Shown here: in pieces, positions 44,829-53,722 of the stretch
How positions within the stretch are numbered: the first letter of the stretch is position 1
Layout: every line of letters starts with the position of its first letter
Assembly (NCBI GenBank): GCA_016718825.1
Contig: JADKCL010000031.1
Span: forward strand, 4,531-68,530
DNA from: Bacteroidota bacterium
Lineage (GTDB): Bacteria; Bacteroidota; Bacteroidia; J057; JADKCL01
Direction: 5' to 3'
Length of the DNA: 64,000 nucleotides
Translations under genes and position numbers: made by a program
Notes under the pieces: generated by a model
Told to the model about the DNA's origin: nothing
The model's database searches: none
Seen by the model: only the letters and a program-made list of their open reading frames with translations

Positions 44829-45667
44829 GCGAATTTGAATACACAGTCAATCGGTCCATCCTTACGGTCAAGGACCTTACCTTTTCCTACGGAAAGGGAA
44901 AGCCCAATGTGCTGAGCAATCTTTCTTTCAGCATCGAAGACATTCAACGGCCCAACAAGGGAGGTCCGGAAGGAGAATTGATCGTCATTTTGGGCGAATC
45001 AGGCTCCGGGAAATCGACTTTACTCGGGCTTTTATCTGGAATTCTCACACCACAATCCGGAGAGATTCAAATCATCGACGGACTTGGTTCGACGAAGATG
45101 ACCTCCGTCAAACAAGGCATGGTGGGCGTCGTGGACCAAGCTTCCACGCTGTTTGAGCACCTCACGGTTCAGAAAAACCTGGCATTTGCGGCGAGCTTGG
45201 GCGGCATTCCCAAAGAGCAACAAAAGGCGGCCGTCTCGGAGATTTTGCGCGATTTTGGCCTCGAATCCCATGGCGGAAAATACCCGGGACAACTGTCGGG
45301 CGGGCAGCGTCAGCGTGTGGCCATTGCACGGCAAATTTTGCGTCAGCCATCCGTCATCATCTTTGACGAGCCCTTCAGCGGACTGGATTACAAGTCCAAG
45401 ATGCAGGCTATGCGGTTGATTCAGCAGGTTTCCAATATCCATACCGACCAAGTGGTGATGGTGATCACCCACGACATCTATGTTGCCGTGCAGATTGCAG
45501 ACAGGATTCTATTTCTGGAGCAGCGGGCAGATGGCAGCGGCGCCCACATCGCGCAGGAGTTTAACCTCATGGACTTGGGCATCGCTTGGCGCCCCAACAA
45601 CCAACTCCTCCCGGAATATGCCCAAGTTGTGAATGAGATTCAGCAGCGGTCGTTGAAGCGGGTTTAG
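44825..45667 (+). CDS. ABC transporter ATP-binding protein, NitT/TauT type (operon gene 5)
   Basis: 280 residues with all ATPase motifs: Walker A GESGSGKST (about residue 58), Q-loop region VVDQASTLFEHLTV, signature LSGGQRQRVAIARQ, Walker B VIIFDEP, D-loop SGLD and H-loop THD. The order and spacing match SsuB/TauB/NrtD-like subunits that power uptake through the adjacent permease. A short insertion after the first strand (EDIQRPNKGGPEGE) and a C-terminal tail of about 40 residues (AWRPNNQLLPEYAQVV) are somewhat unusual. It overlaps the permease by 4 nt and is the last gene of the operon; a convergent gene follows after 161 bp in which I see no clear terminator. Confidence 0.88.
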   Translation: MSEFEYTVNRSILTVKDLTFSYGKGKPNVLSNLSFSIEDIQRPNKGGPEGELIVILGESGSGKSTLLGLLSGILTPQSGEIQIIDGLGSTKMTSVKQGMVGVVDQASTLFEHLTVQKNLAFAASLGGIPKEQQKAAVSEILRDFGLESHGGKYPGQLSGGQRQRVAIARQILRQPSVIIFDEPFSGLDYKSKMQAMRLIQQVSNIHTDQVVMVITHDIYVAVQIADRILFLEQRADGSGAHIAQEFNLMDLGIAWRPNNQLLPEYAQVVNEIQQRSLKRV

Positions 45668-45828
45668 GGGGTTTTGGTTGATGTCTGGGAAATGAAATGA
45701 TCCTTGTCTGGCAGGCTGATAGAAATCATCTCAGGGTAGATCAAACCCATCACAATGAAGGGAGTTGCAGGATTTGAAAACATATAGAAGTACTCACTAA
45801 GGTTAGGATAAAATGTACAGTTTGACTA

Positions 45829-47538
45829 TTAATGGAGGACAACCAACTTCTTCGTCATCCTCCTCCCACTTCCGTCATCCACGATTCTGATCAACAGCAA
45901 TTGGCCACTCAAATTCTCCATCTCAAGGAACACCTCTTGGGCCTGAATTGATTGTGCCCAAAGCTTTTGCCCAGCTAGATTGTAAACTTCCAGCCGAGTT
46001 TGAGGCCCCCATGATTGATCTACCTGCACCGTAAAAGCTCCTTGTGTTGGATTCGGCCACAAAGAAAAGGAAGGAATTGGATCGGGTACTACAGGCCAAA
46101 CAGGAAATTGTTTCCCATCGAACCGAAGGAGCATATTGTATGGAACATCTGCACTTGTAACTTGCAAGGAAAGTGTATCTATCGTACACAAGGTGGTGAT
46201 CACACGTGTCTCCACCGTTATATACTCGTCTTCTGCAGCGACAATCGCACCAAATCGCTTGTCCTGGTTTGTCGTGGCATCACTCATCACCCATGCGACT
46301 TTTCCCGTGTGACGATTTACAACACAGAGGTAACCTGTTCTTGCCGCGGAGGGCCATGGTTGTTGATCGCCTATCAGGAAATGGATAGTATCGATAGACA
46401 TGTCGCATTGATAATAGCCAGACCAATACAAGAAGTCTTTCGAGAGTGCAATTCCACCAGTTGTAACACGGTATCCTGTACTTGGTAATTCCCAAAGGAG
46501 TTGTCCTGAAGAATCGAATCGATTGATAAATGCCTTTACAGAATCAGAAGCATCCGCTGCCAAATAAATTTCTCCCGCTATTGACGCATCAATTTTGATA
46601 TTGTTGATATTGCTAATGTGCCTAAGCTCACGTGTCCATTTGATCTGTAGATTAGGGTCAATCTTGACAAGGTTGCGATCATAAAGTGTCAATGTATCAC
46701 TCCCACAAACGATCCTTCCTGGCGTACTTATAGGGTTTCCAACCACCCATAGGACAAGGTAAATATTGCCATTTTGATCCATTGTTGATTCACAATAGCC
46801 CGCTTGCGAGGAGTTAATTGTTTCGACATAGCGAAAATTAATCACATTTCCCACAGTGTCCAATTTTATTATCGTCAAGAATGGATTCGCCGTTGTGTCG
46901 ATGGCGAGAGTATCATTTCCAATATAAATTGGAAATGACTGACCTCTTAATATCAATTGGAGATTGCCCTGCGGATCAATAAGGAGCTTCTGGGGAACTA
47001 TTCCATTACCTGACAATCGCATAAACTTACTTCCCTCTCCATACTCGTTTAAATGCAAAACAAATCCGTTGGTACCAGGAGCAGTCAAGTTACCGCCATA
47101 AGGAATAGATACATCTCCAGAGTACCATCCCGTTACCCATGCTTCGCCTTTAGCATCCAAAACAATGTCGGTCACTACAGATTGCGATTCATATTGTCCA
47201 GTGATGATCCATGCCCATTCAAATGCACCGTTTGAATCCAACTTAACCACATAACCGTGCGAATCGATTGGGTCGCTGACAACCGTGTCCTCAAACAACG
47301 AGTCTATATGGTAGGCGATTCCTATATAAAGTAAACTTGTGTAGGAACCTGCATAGTAAATGGAGCCATCAGGAGCCTGCTCCATGTCTTTCGTTACTTC
47401 GAAACGGTTGTTTCCTGCAAACACTTTGTACCACTCAAGGCTCGGAAACGCCTCAATCCGCTCCTGCGCAGGCAACGTCAACGCAGTCCCGATCAGAAAG
47501 CAAGGTAGAAAAAAGAGGTATCTTAAAATCTTGCACAT
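45829..47538 (-). CDS. T9SS-exported protein with a beta-propeller-like body
   Basis: 569 residues with a signal peptide (MCKILRYLFFLPCFLIGTAL, ending LPAQ). The body contains repeated blade-like segments of the form DGSIYYAGSY, GEAWVTGWYSG, GNIYLVLWVVG and GEIYLAADAS, each followed by a polar stretch, as in SBBP-type or WD-unrelated beta-propellers of Bacteroidota exoproteins. The last 80 residues are a T9SS type A sorting domain: FSLWPNPTQGAFTVQV, LEVYNLAGQKLW and a final MTKKLVVLH strand. The cysteine content is low compared with the giant genes, and the base composition is visibly more AT-rich, suggesting a different evolutionary background. Single gene; convergent with the ABC operon. 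Function unknown. Confidence 0.8.
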   Translation of the reverse strand: MCKILRYLFFLPCFLIGTALTLPAQERIEAFPSLEWYKVFAGNNRFEVTKDMEQAPDGSIYYAGSYTSLLYIGIAYHIDSLFEDTVVSDPIDSHGYVVKLDSNGAFEWAWIITGQYESQSVVTDIVLDAKGEAWVTGWYSGDVSIPYGGNLTAPGTNGFVLHLNEYGEGSKFMRLSGNGIVPQKLLIDPQGNLQLILRGQSFPIYIGNDTLAIDTTANPFLTIIKLDTVGNVINFRYVETINSSQAGYCESTMDQNGNIYLVLWVVGNPISTPGRIVCGSDTLTLYDRNLVKIDPNLQIKWTRELRHISNINNIKIDASIAGEIYLAADASDSVKAFINRFDSSGQLLWELPSTGYRVTTGGIALSKDFLYWSGYYQCDMSIDTIHFLIGDQQPWPSAARTGYLCVVNRHTGKVAWVMSDATTNQDKRFGAIVAAEDEYITVETRVITTLCTIDTLSLQVTSADVPYNMLLRFDGKQFPVWPVVPDPIPSFSLWPNPTQGAFTVQVDQSWGPQTRLEVYNLAGQKLWAQSIQAQEVFLEMENLSGQLLLIRIVDDGSGRRMTKKLVVLH

Positions 47539-47966
47539 GAGTTAGAGGTGATGTTACACCCAAGTGACGCATTTTACAAATCAATGCCAAGGATTATTTT
47601 GCGTACGCGAAATTTTTTCTTTGGTGGGCGTTGCCACCTGACTGTCAACCTTTTTAGCTACTGCTACCGCAACACCACAATACGCTCAGCCGCCTTGAAC
47701 CCATGCTCATTTTCCGTAAGTCGGAGGGTTGGACCGTGCATAGGCCGTTGGTTTCGAGCACGCATACAAGGCTATCAGTCGCCAAATCTATCCGCAGAAT
47801 AGAGAATTTGGCGACTTATGACCAACAAAATCCTGCAAATCATCCCAAATTCACCTTTTTTCAGAAAATCACTTCCACGTCGTCCTCAAAACCCATCCTA
47901 TGTCCTTGCCGCAGGCGATTTGCCATTTTCCATCCTTTTCCCCAACTTCCCTGAAAGTTTGAACGC
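47539..47966. other. Divergent intergenic region with an inverted repeat
   Basis: Gap between the T9SS gene (start 47538, minus) and the secreted protein gene (start 47967, plus). It carries the 11-bp inverted repeat at 47777-47816. No reading frame has a plausible product. Confidence 0.5.
47777..47816. repeat. 11-bp perfect inverted repeat in a divergent promoter region
   Basis: AGTCGCCAAAT (47777-47787) is mirrored by ATTTGGCGACT (47806-47816) with an 18-nt spacer. On the minus strand the left arm overlaps TAGATTTG (47783-47790), an exact TAnnTTTG match. It could be an operator for the gene at 47538, although no -33 element is seen, or simply a hairpin. Confidence 0.5.
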
Positions 47967-48689
47967 ATGAAAAAGCTATTGTTTGGAGTTTTGATGATCG
48001 CCACCGGATTTGCCTCCGTGTCTGCACAAATTTCTTCCACCGACTGCATGGAAGACATCAAAAAGGTCTATACCCAGATCGACCACGAACGCCTGATGAC
48101 GGGAACGGATCAAGTGCGGATCGACTTCAAACACAGCTATATCATGCGCTTTGACGAAGAAGGAAAAACCGTGTCCTACGACGAGACCATGGTCTTCGGG
48201 CCCAAATTCAGATGGTATGACTCCCCTGAATTCAATGAATGCAGCGACGGCAGCGAGGCTTACAATTATCGCAAGCATCAAATGGTGGTGTACCGCACTG
48301 CAAGCACCCTCGCCAAATCCGGCGCGCTCATTCCCTTGGTCGACAAAGGATTGTTTGCCTATTGCCTCGTCAAGGAATGCGCCTTCATCACTGCGCCCGG
48401 CCAAGACACCCTGCGTCACAAACGCGCCCTCATGACCGTCAACGACGAAGGCCAGAAAAAATACCAAGTCAAGGAAATGGAATTCGTTTGGAACCCGATT
48501 ACTGGCCAACCCGTCATTGCAGCGGTCACCTTCACCGAAAAAAGCATCTGGAAATGGGCCAAATGGGATTTCTCCAACTTTTCCAAGATGGAGCCTGCCC
48601 TAGCCGGAGATGTCAAAACCAACCTCCTCGACGCAAATGGTCAATTGCTGGCGAAGTTCAAGGGAGCGGAAATCCTCGACTACAGATAA
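47967..48689 (+). CDS. Secreted protein of unknown function
   Basis: 240 residues with a signal peptide (MKKLLFGVLMIATGFASVSA, cleavage before QISS). The mature part shows alternating beta-type segments (VRIDFKHSYIMRFDEEGKTV, KHQMVVYRTAST, YQVKEMEFVWNP, IAAVTFTEKSIWKW). This pattern is faintly reminiscent of LolA-like periplasmic carriers, but I cannot identify the family. Cysteines at DCMED, NECSDG, AYCLVKEC could form disulfides. There is no sorting domain and no lipobox, so a periplasmic location is likely. It stands alone: divergent from the T9SS gene at 45829-47538 and convergent with the giant gene ending at 49036. Confidence 0.7.
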   Translation: MKKLLFGVLMIATGFASVSAQISSTDCMEDIKKVYTQIDHERLMTGTDQVRIDFKHSYIMRFDEEGKTVSYDETMVFGPKFRWYDSPEFNECSDGSEAYNYRKHQMVVYRTASTLAKSGALIPLVDKGLFAYCLVKECAFITAPGQDTLRHKRALMTVNDEGQKKYQVKEMEFVWNPITGQPVIAAVTFTEKSIWKWAKWDFSNFSKMEPALAGDVKTNLLDANGQLLAKFKGAEILDYR

Positions 48690-48760
48690 GCAGAATTCAC
48701 AGAATTTTCAGAATCATACTTGGGGTTGAATTCTTGGGTTTCCTTTGATTGCCTTCCCTT

Positions 48761-48935
48761 TGCGTCTTGGTGCCTTGGTGGCAAATCTCCGCTTGGTGCC
48801 TTGGTGGCAAATTTCCACTTGGTGTCTTGGTGTCTTCGTGGCAAATTTCCACTTGGTGTCTTGGTGGTAAATCTCCACTTGGTGTCTTTGTGTCTTCGTG
48901 GCAAATTTCCCCTTCGTGTCTTGGTGCCTTGGCTG
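48761..48935. repeat. Intergenic tandem repeat of CTTGGTG-type units
   Basis: Imperfect units of 26 and 34 bp alternate: CTTGGTGCCTTGGTGGCAAA followed by TCTCC or TTTCC, with the longer form carrying an extra TGTCTTCG. At least five units lie between two convergent genes. Repeats of this CTTnGTG style are familiar between genes in several Bacteroidota genomes. Open frames across them on both strands are low-complexity and not coding. Confidence 0.75.
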
Positions 48936-48972
48936 TGGCCGCCGAAGGAGGGTGGCCTAAACCATATCGGAA

Positions 48973-49013
48973 CACAAACAAAACGGGAGGATACAACCCA
49001 ATGCACCCTCCCG
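48973..49013 (-). terminator. Intrinsic terminator of the giant gene ending at 49036
   Basis: A 7-bp GC stem CGGGAGG (48984-48990) pairs with 49007-49013 around a 16-nt loop and is followed on the minus strand by TTTTGTTTGTGT. It begins 22 nt after the stop codon. Confidence 0.7.
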
Positions 49014-49035
49014 CTTCTGAATTCTTCGAATGATC

Positions 49036-51735
49036 TTACTGGATCACCAATTTGAAAATGGCCTGCAATTCGGGTTGACGGCGTGTGGTTTTCACCTTGA
49101 CCGTGTAAGTCGCCCTTGCAATATCCGTCAAATCAAGTTCAGCCTCGGTGCGCAGATGCGAGAAATTGAACACTTTGACCTTGCGCCCAAACATGTCCCA
49201 AACTTCAACCTCCACCGGCGTTTCAATCGGCATATCGCTCAGCAAATGCACCATACCGGAAGTCGGATTCGGGTACAATGCCAATCCTGAAAGACCTTCC
49301 GCGGCATCGCCCATGCCGACCAAGCTCACAAAAAGGCTATCACTGATGCCATGGCAACCATTGGCATCGACGACAGCTACTTGGTACCATCCAGCTTGTT
49401 GCGGCTGCAAGGTTGGCCATACTGCGCCGAAGATATTGGATCCATTGAGCATCCATTGATAGGACGCATACGGATCAGTGCTCAGTGTTCCACTGTTGTT
49501 GGCAATCGGCGGCTCGGGATTCGGCACTTCGGTCACCACCACCGTCGGACTCGTCTTGGTACAGCCGAATCCGTTTGCAACGACAACGCTGAAGCTGCCA
49601 GGCGACGTGACCGTGATCGTTTGCGTTGTGGCACCATTGCTCCAATTGTAGGAAAAATAGCCCGATTGTGCGTCAAGCACCAAGGAAGTGCCTTGGCAAA
49701 GGAAGGCTGCAGGGCCGGGTATGATCTGCGGATTCGGATTGATGAAAGGCTGGAAGTTTACTACAACAGTATCCTTCGCAATGCATCCATTTGCATCCTC
49801 GGCATGAACCCAGAATGGTCCGCCAGCATTCAAAACTACAATCACCGGGTTGGTCGAGCCGGTGTTCCAGAGATAATTTACCTGCCCGGGCAATGCAGTC
49901 AATGTCAGTGCTACATCTTCGCAAATCGTCAATGGCCCATCCGCCGTAATCAAATTGTTGTCGACCACATGCTCCCCAACCACAATCGTATCCGAACCCG
50001 CGCAACCGAGAGCGGACTGAACGTCCAACCAATAGGTTCCGGGTTGCGTGATCGTGGTTATGATTCCGGGTCCGTTGGTCCATTGATAGGAAGCAAACCC
50101 CGAAGGTCCGGTGAGCACCATATTGATCCCTGGGCACATCATGGTATCAGGACCGATGTTGATGACCGGAAGTGCCTCACTTTGTACGGTCCACGAATCG
50201 GTGACCATACAGCCGAGACTGTCGCTGAGGGTTACGGTATAGGCTCCAGAAGGCAACCCGCTCAGTGAAGTCGTGGTGTCGCCTGTGCTCCAAAGGAGCT
50301 GATAAGCTGCACAATCATTGCCCCCGGCAGTGGTCACCATCAGGCTCGCGGAGGAGTCACCTGCACAAACGATTGGCGTGCCGGAAATCACAGCCGTCAG
50401 CGGCGCAGGCTCCGTTAATGTTGCACCCAAAATGGCAGTGGTCCCATTGGCATCGGTCACCGTAAGCGTATAACTACCGGCCCCTAATCCAACAAGCGAA
50501 GCGGTGGTGGCGCCATTGCTCCATAGATAGGTGTAGGGTAAACAACCACCATTGACCTGGGCAAACACCGATCCAGTGCTGTCTCCATGGCATGTGATAT
50601 TGTAACATCCGGCCTCTGTCACGATCAGGTTGGTCACCAAAGGAACAGGATTTACAGTTACCACAAAACTACACGTCGTCGAATTGCCAGAGAGGTCGGT
50701 TGCCGTATAGACCACGGTGGTCGCGCCTACAGTGAAAACCGAACCTGGATTGTGAGTTGTCGTGACACTTGAAATTCCACATTCATCTCCAGGGCTAGGT
50801 GCATTCCAGGTATGCGTCATGGAGCAGGTCATTGTATCTGCAACCAAAATCACGTTGGATGGACATCCAGACCAAGTGGGGGACTGATTGTCGGTGATTA
50901 CAACGGTAAATGAACAACTTGCCGAATTGCCCGAAGCATCCGTTACCACGAACGAATTGGTCGTGGTGCCGACAGGGAAGGACGCTCCTGAAACCAATCC
51001 GCCAACTTGCACCGAATTTGCTCCCGGACAGTTGTCCGATCCAATCGGCGCAGAGAAGGTCACGACTTTCGAGCAAAGCCCGGGATCATTGTTGCCGGTG
51101 ATATTTGCCGGGCAGGTGATCGTCGGCAATTCGTTGTCGCTGATGACAACCGTAAATGAACAGGTTGCCGTATTGCCAGCCGCATCCGTCACAAGATAAG
51201 CATTCGTCGTGGTGCCAACAGGGAAGGCGGAGCCGCTTGGCAAGCCTGCGATCTGCGTGGTAGATGGTCCAGCGCAGTTGTCAGCGCCCACAGGCGCAGA
51301 GAAGGTCACGACTTTCGAGCAAAGCCCGGGATCATTGTTGCCGGTGATATTTGCCGGGCAAGTGATCGTTGGCAATTGGTTGTCGCTGATGACAACCGTA
51401 AATGAACAGGTTGCCGTATTGCCAGCCGCATCCGTCACAAGATAAGCATTCGTCGTGGTGCCAACAGGGAAGGCGGAGCCGCTTGGCAAGCCTGCGATCT
51501 GCGTGGTAGATGGTCCAGCGCAGTTGTCAGCGCCCACCGGCGCGGAGAAAGTCACGACCTTCGAGCAAAGCCCTGGATCATTGTTGCCCGTGATATTTGC
51601 CGGGCAGGTGATCGTTGGCAACTCACTGTCGCTGATGACAACCGTAAATGAACAGGTTGCCGTATTGCCAGCCACATCCGTCACAAGATAGGCATTCGTC
51701 GTTGTACCCACGGGGAAGGCGGAGCCGCTTGGCAA
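49036..51735 (-). CDS. 3' fragment of a second giant HYR-repeat T9SS protein
   Basis: About 899 codons. The nominal start lies inside an HYR unit and is not real; the frame continues from upstream pieces after indels near 51780-51820. Order here: four HYR units (ITCPANITGNNDPGLCSKVV, DNCAGPSTTQIAGLPSG, ATCSFTVVIS), of which two are nearly identical at DNA level; an HYR unit ending in a different style (WSGCPSNVILVADTMTC); two SprB repeats (YTYLWSNGATTA and YQLLWSTGDTTT); several Ig-like units (YQWTNGPG, YLWNTGST, YNWSNGAT); and a T9SS type A sorting domain (LALYPNPTSGM, WDMFGRK, TYTVKVK). Surface export is expected. The whole gene runs from 49036 past 64000, at least about 4990 codons. Confidence 0.8.
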   Translation of the reverse strand: MPSGSAFPVGTTTNAYLVTDVAGNTATCSFTVVISDSELPTITCPANITGNNDPGLCSKVVTFSAPVGADNCAGPSTTQIAGLPSGSAFPVGTTTNAYLVTDAAGNTATCSFTVVISDNQLPTITCPANITGNNDPGLCSKVVTFSAPVGADNCAGPSTTQIAGLPSGSAFPVGTTTNAYLVTDAAGNTATCSFTVVISDNELPTITCPANITGNNDPGLCSKVVTFSAPIGSDNCPGANSVQVGGLVSGASFPVGTTTNSFVVTDASGNSASCSFTVVITDNQSPTWSGCPSNVILVADTMTCSMTHTWNAPSPGDECGISSVTTTHNPGSVFTVGATTVVYTATDLSGNSTTCSFVVTVNPVPLVTNLIVTEAGCYNITCHGDSTGSVFAQVNGGCLPYTYLWSNGATTASLVGLGAGSYTLTVTDANGTTAILGATLTEPAPLTAVISGTPIVCAGDSSASLMVTTAGGNDCAAYQLLWSTGDTTTSLSGLPSGAYTVTLSDSLGCMVTDSWTVQSEALPVINIGPDTMMCPGINMVLTGPSGFASYQWTNGPGIITTITQPGTYWLDVQSALGCAGSDTIVVGEHVVDNNLITADGPLTICEDVALTLTALPGQVNYLWNTGSTNPVIVVLNAGGPFWVHAEDANGCIAKDTVVVNFQPFINPNPQIIPGPAAFLCQGTSLVLDAQSGYFSYNWSNGATTQTITVTSPGSFSVVVANGFGCTKTSPTVVVTEVPNPEPPIANNSGTLSTDPYASYQWMLNGSNIFGAVWPTLQPQQAGWYQVAVVDANGCHGISDSLFVSLVGMGDAAEGLSGLALYPNPTSGMVHLLSDMPIETPVEVEVWDMFGRKVKVFNFSHLRTEAELDLTDIARATYTVKVKTTRRQPELQAIFKLVIQ

Positions 51736-52145
51736 GCCTGCGATCTGCGTGGTAGATGGTCCAGCGCAGTTGTCAGCGCCACCGGCGCGAGAAAGTCACG
51801 ACTTTGGAGCAGAGGCCCGGGATCATTGTTGCCGGTGATATTTGCAGGGCAGGTGATCGTTGGCAATTCGTTGTCGCTGATGACAACCGTAAATGAACAG
51901 GTTGCCGTATTGCCAGCCGCATCCGTCACGAGATAGGCATTCGTCGTCGTACCCACGGGGAAGGCGGAGCCGCTTGCCAAACCAGCCGTCTGCGTGGTGG
52001 TTGGTCCAGCGCAGTTGTCAGCACCCACGGGGGCGGAGAAAGTCACCACCTTCGAGCAAAGCCCGGGATCATTGTTGCCCGTGATATTTACTGGGCAAGT
52101 GATCGTTGGCAACTCACTGTCGCTGATGACAACCGTAAGCTGCAT
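51681..52145 (-). pseudogene. Frameshifted fragment of the giant gene 49036-64000 (HYR units)
   Basis: Encodes about one and a half HYR units (SDSELPTITCPVNITGNNDP, GLCSKVVTFSAPVGADNC). The frame is lost after NNDPG because of a missing C near 51780, a missing G near 51789 and an extra G near 51820, judged against neighbouring units. It joins the piece ending at 52088 across a one-base deletion near 52136 (ACCGTAAGC where sister units have ACCGTGAAGC). Confidence 0.7.
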
Positions 52146-53722
52146 GTTGCCGTATTGCCAGCCGCATCCGTCACAAGATAGGCATTCGTCGTTGTACCCA
52201 CAGGGAAGGCGGCGCCGCTTGGCAAGCCTGCGACCTGCGTGGTAGATGGTCCAGCGCAGTTGTCAGCGCCCACAGGCGCAGAGAAGGTCACGACCTTAGA
52301 ACAAAGTCCATTGTCATTGTTGCCCGTGATATTTGCCGGGCAGGTGATCGTCGGCAATTGGTTGTCGCTGATGATCACTGTGAAGCTGCATGTTGCCGTA
52401 TTGCCAGCCGCATCCGTCACAAGATAGGCATTCGTGGTCGTACCCACGGGGAAGGCGGCGCCGCTTGCCAAACCAGCCGTCTGCGTGGTGGTTGGTCCAG
52501 CGCAGTTGTCAGCGTCATTATTGCCCGTGATATTTGCCGGGCAAGTAATTGTCGGCAATTGGTTGTCGCTGATGACCACAGTGAAGTTGCACGTTGCCGT
52601 ATTGCCAGCCGCATCCGTCACAAGATAGGCATTCGTCGTCGTACCCACGGGGAAGGCAGCGCCGCTTGCCAAACCAGCCGTCTGCGTGGTGGTTGGTCCA
52701 GCGCAGTTGTCAGCACCCACAGGGGCGGAGAAAGTCACGACTTTGGAGCAGAGGCCCGGATCATTGTTGCCCGAGATATTTGCCGGGCAGGTGATCGTCG
52801 GCAATTCATTGTCGCTAATGGACACGGTGAAGCTACAAGTAGCCGTATTACCGGCTGCGTCTGTGACACGGAAAGCATTCGTGGTCGTACCCACGGGGAA
52901 TGCGGCGCCGCTTGCCAAACCAGCCGTCTGCGTGGTGGTTGGTCCAGCGCAGTTGTCAGCACCCACAGGGGCGGAGAAAGTCACCACCTTCGAGCATAGA
53001 CCTGGATCATTATTGCCCGTGATATTGGCCGGGCAGGTGATCGTTGGCAATTGGTTGTCGCTGATGATCACCGTGAAGCTGCATGTTGCCGTATTGCCAG
53101 CCGCATCCGTCACAAGATACGCATTCGTCGTCGTACCCACGGGGAAGGCAGCGCCGCTGGACAAACCTGCAGTTTGCGTCGTGGTGGCACTTGGGCAATT
53201 GTCCGTGCCGACGGGCGCAGTGAAGGTCACAACTTTCGAACAAAGGCCTGGATCGTTGGTGCCCGTGATATTTGCCGGGCAAGTGATCGTTGGCAATTGC
53301 GTATCGCTGATCGTGACCGTGAAGCTGCATGAGGCGCTGTTGCCAGCCACATCCGTCACGCGGTATACATTCGTCGTGATACCAACGGGGAAGGCGGAAC
53401 CGCTTGGCAAGCCAGCGATCTGCGTAGTTATTTGACCAGCGCAGTTGTCTCCACCGACGGGCGCAGTGAAGGTCACCACTTTTGAGCAAAGCCCTGGATC
53501 ATTGGTGCCAGTGATATTCGCTGGGCAGGTGATCGTCGGCAATTCATTGTCGCTAATGGACACGGTGAAGCTACAAGTAGCCGTATTACCGGCTGCGTCT
53601 GTGACACGGAAGGTATTCGTGGTTGTGCCAACCGGGAAGGCAGCTCCGGAAGCCAAGCCTGCGGTTTGCGTCGTCGTCGAGCCAGCACAGTTGTCAGCAC
53701 CCACCGGCGCAGTGAAGGTCAC
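52088..53722 (-). CDS. HYR-repeat fragment of the giant gene 49036-64000
   Basis: About 544 codons made only of HYR units of 82 residues, with a GTG at 53722 that is really an internal valine (KVVTFTAPVG). One unit lacks 15 residues: GNND is followed directly by ADNCAG, so the segment with the second cysteine is gone, in frame. The piece ends in nonsense after ATCS because of the one-base deletion near 52136. It is continuous in sense with the pieces on both sides and should be read as one gene. Confidence 0.7.
   Translation of the reverse strand: MTFTAPVGADNCAGSTTTQTAGLASGAAFPVGTTTNTFRVTDAAGNTATCSFTVSISDNELPTITCPANITGTNDPGLCSKVVTFTAPVGGDNCAGQITTQIAGLPSGSAFPVGITTNVYRVTDVAGNSASCSFTVTISDTQLPTITCPANITGTNDPGLCSKVVTFTAPVGTDNCPSATTTQTAGLSSGAAFPVGTTTNAYLVTDAAGNTATCSFTVIISDNQLPTITCPANITGNNDPGLCSKVVTFSAPVGADNCAGPTTTQTAGLASGAAFPVGTTTNAFRVTDAAGNTATCSFTVSISDNELPTITCPANISGNNDPGLCSKVVTFSAPVGADNCAGPTTTQTAGLASGAAFPVGTTTNAYLVTDAAGNTATCNFTVVISDNQLPTITCPANITGNNDADNCAGPTTTQTAGLASGAAFPVGTTTNAYLVTDAAGNTATCSFTVIISDNQLPTITCPANITGNNDNGLCSKVVTFSAPVGADNCAGPSTTQVAGLPSGAAFPVGTTTNAYLVTDAAGNTATCSLRLSSATVSCQRSLAQ

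Noticed and set aside
48680..49033. Open frames across the CTTGGTG repeats
   Set aside because: Low-complexity products on both strands caused by the tandem repeat; no start context or homology.
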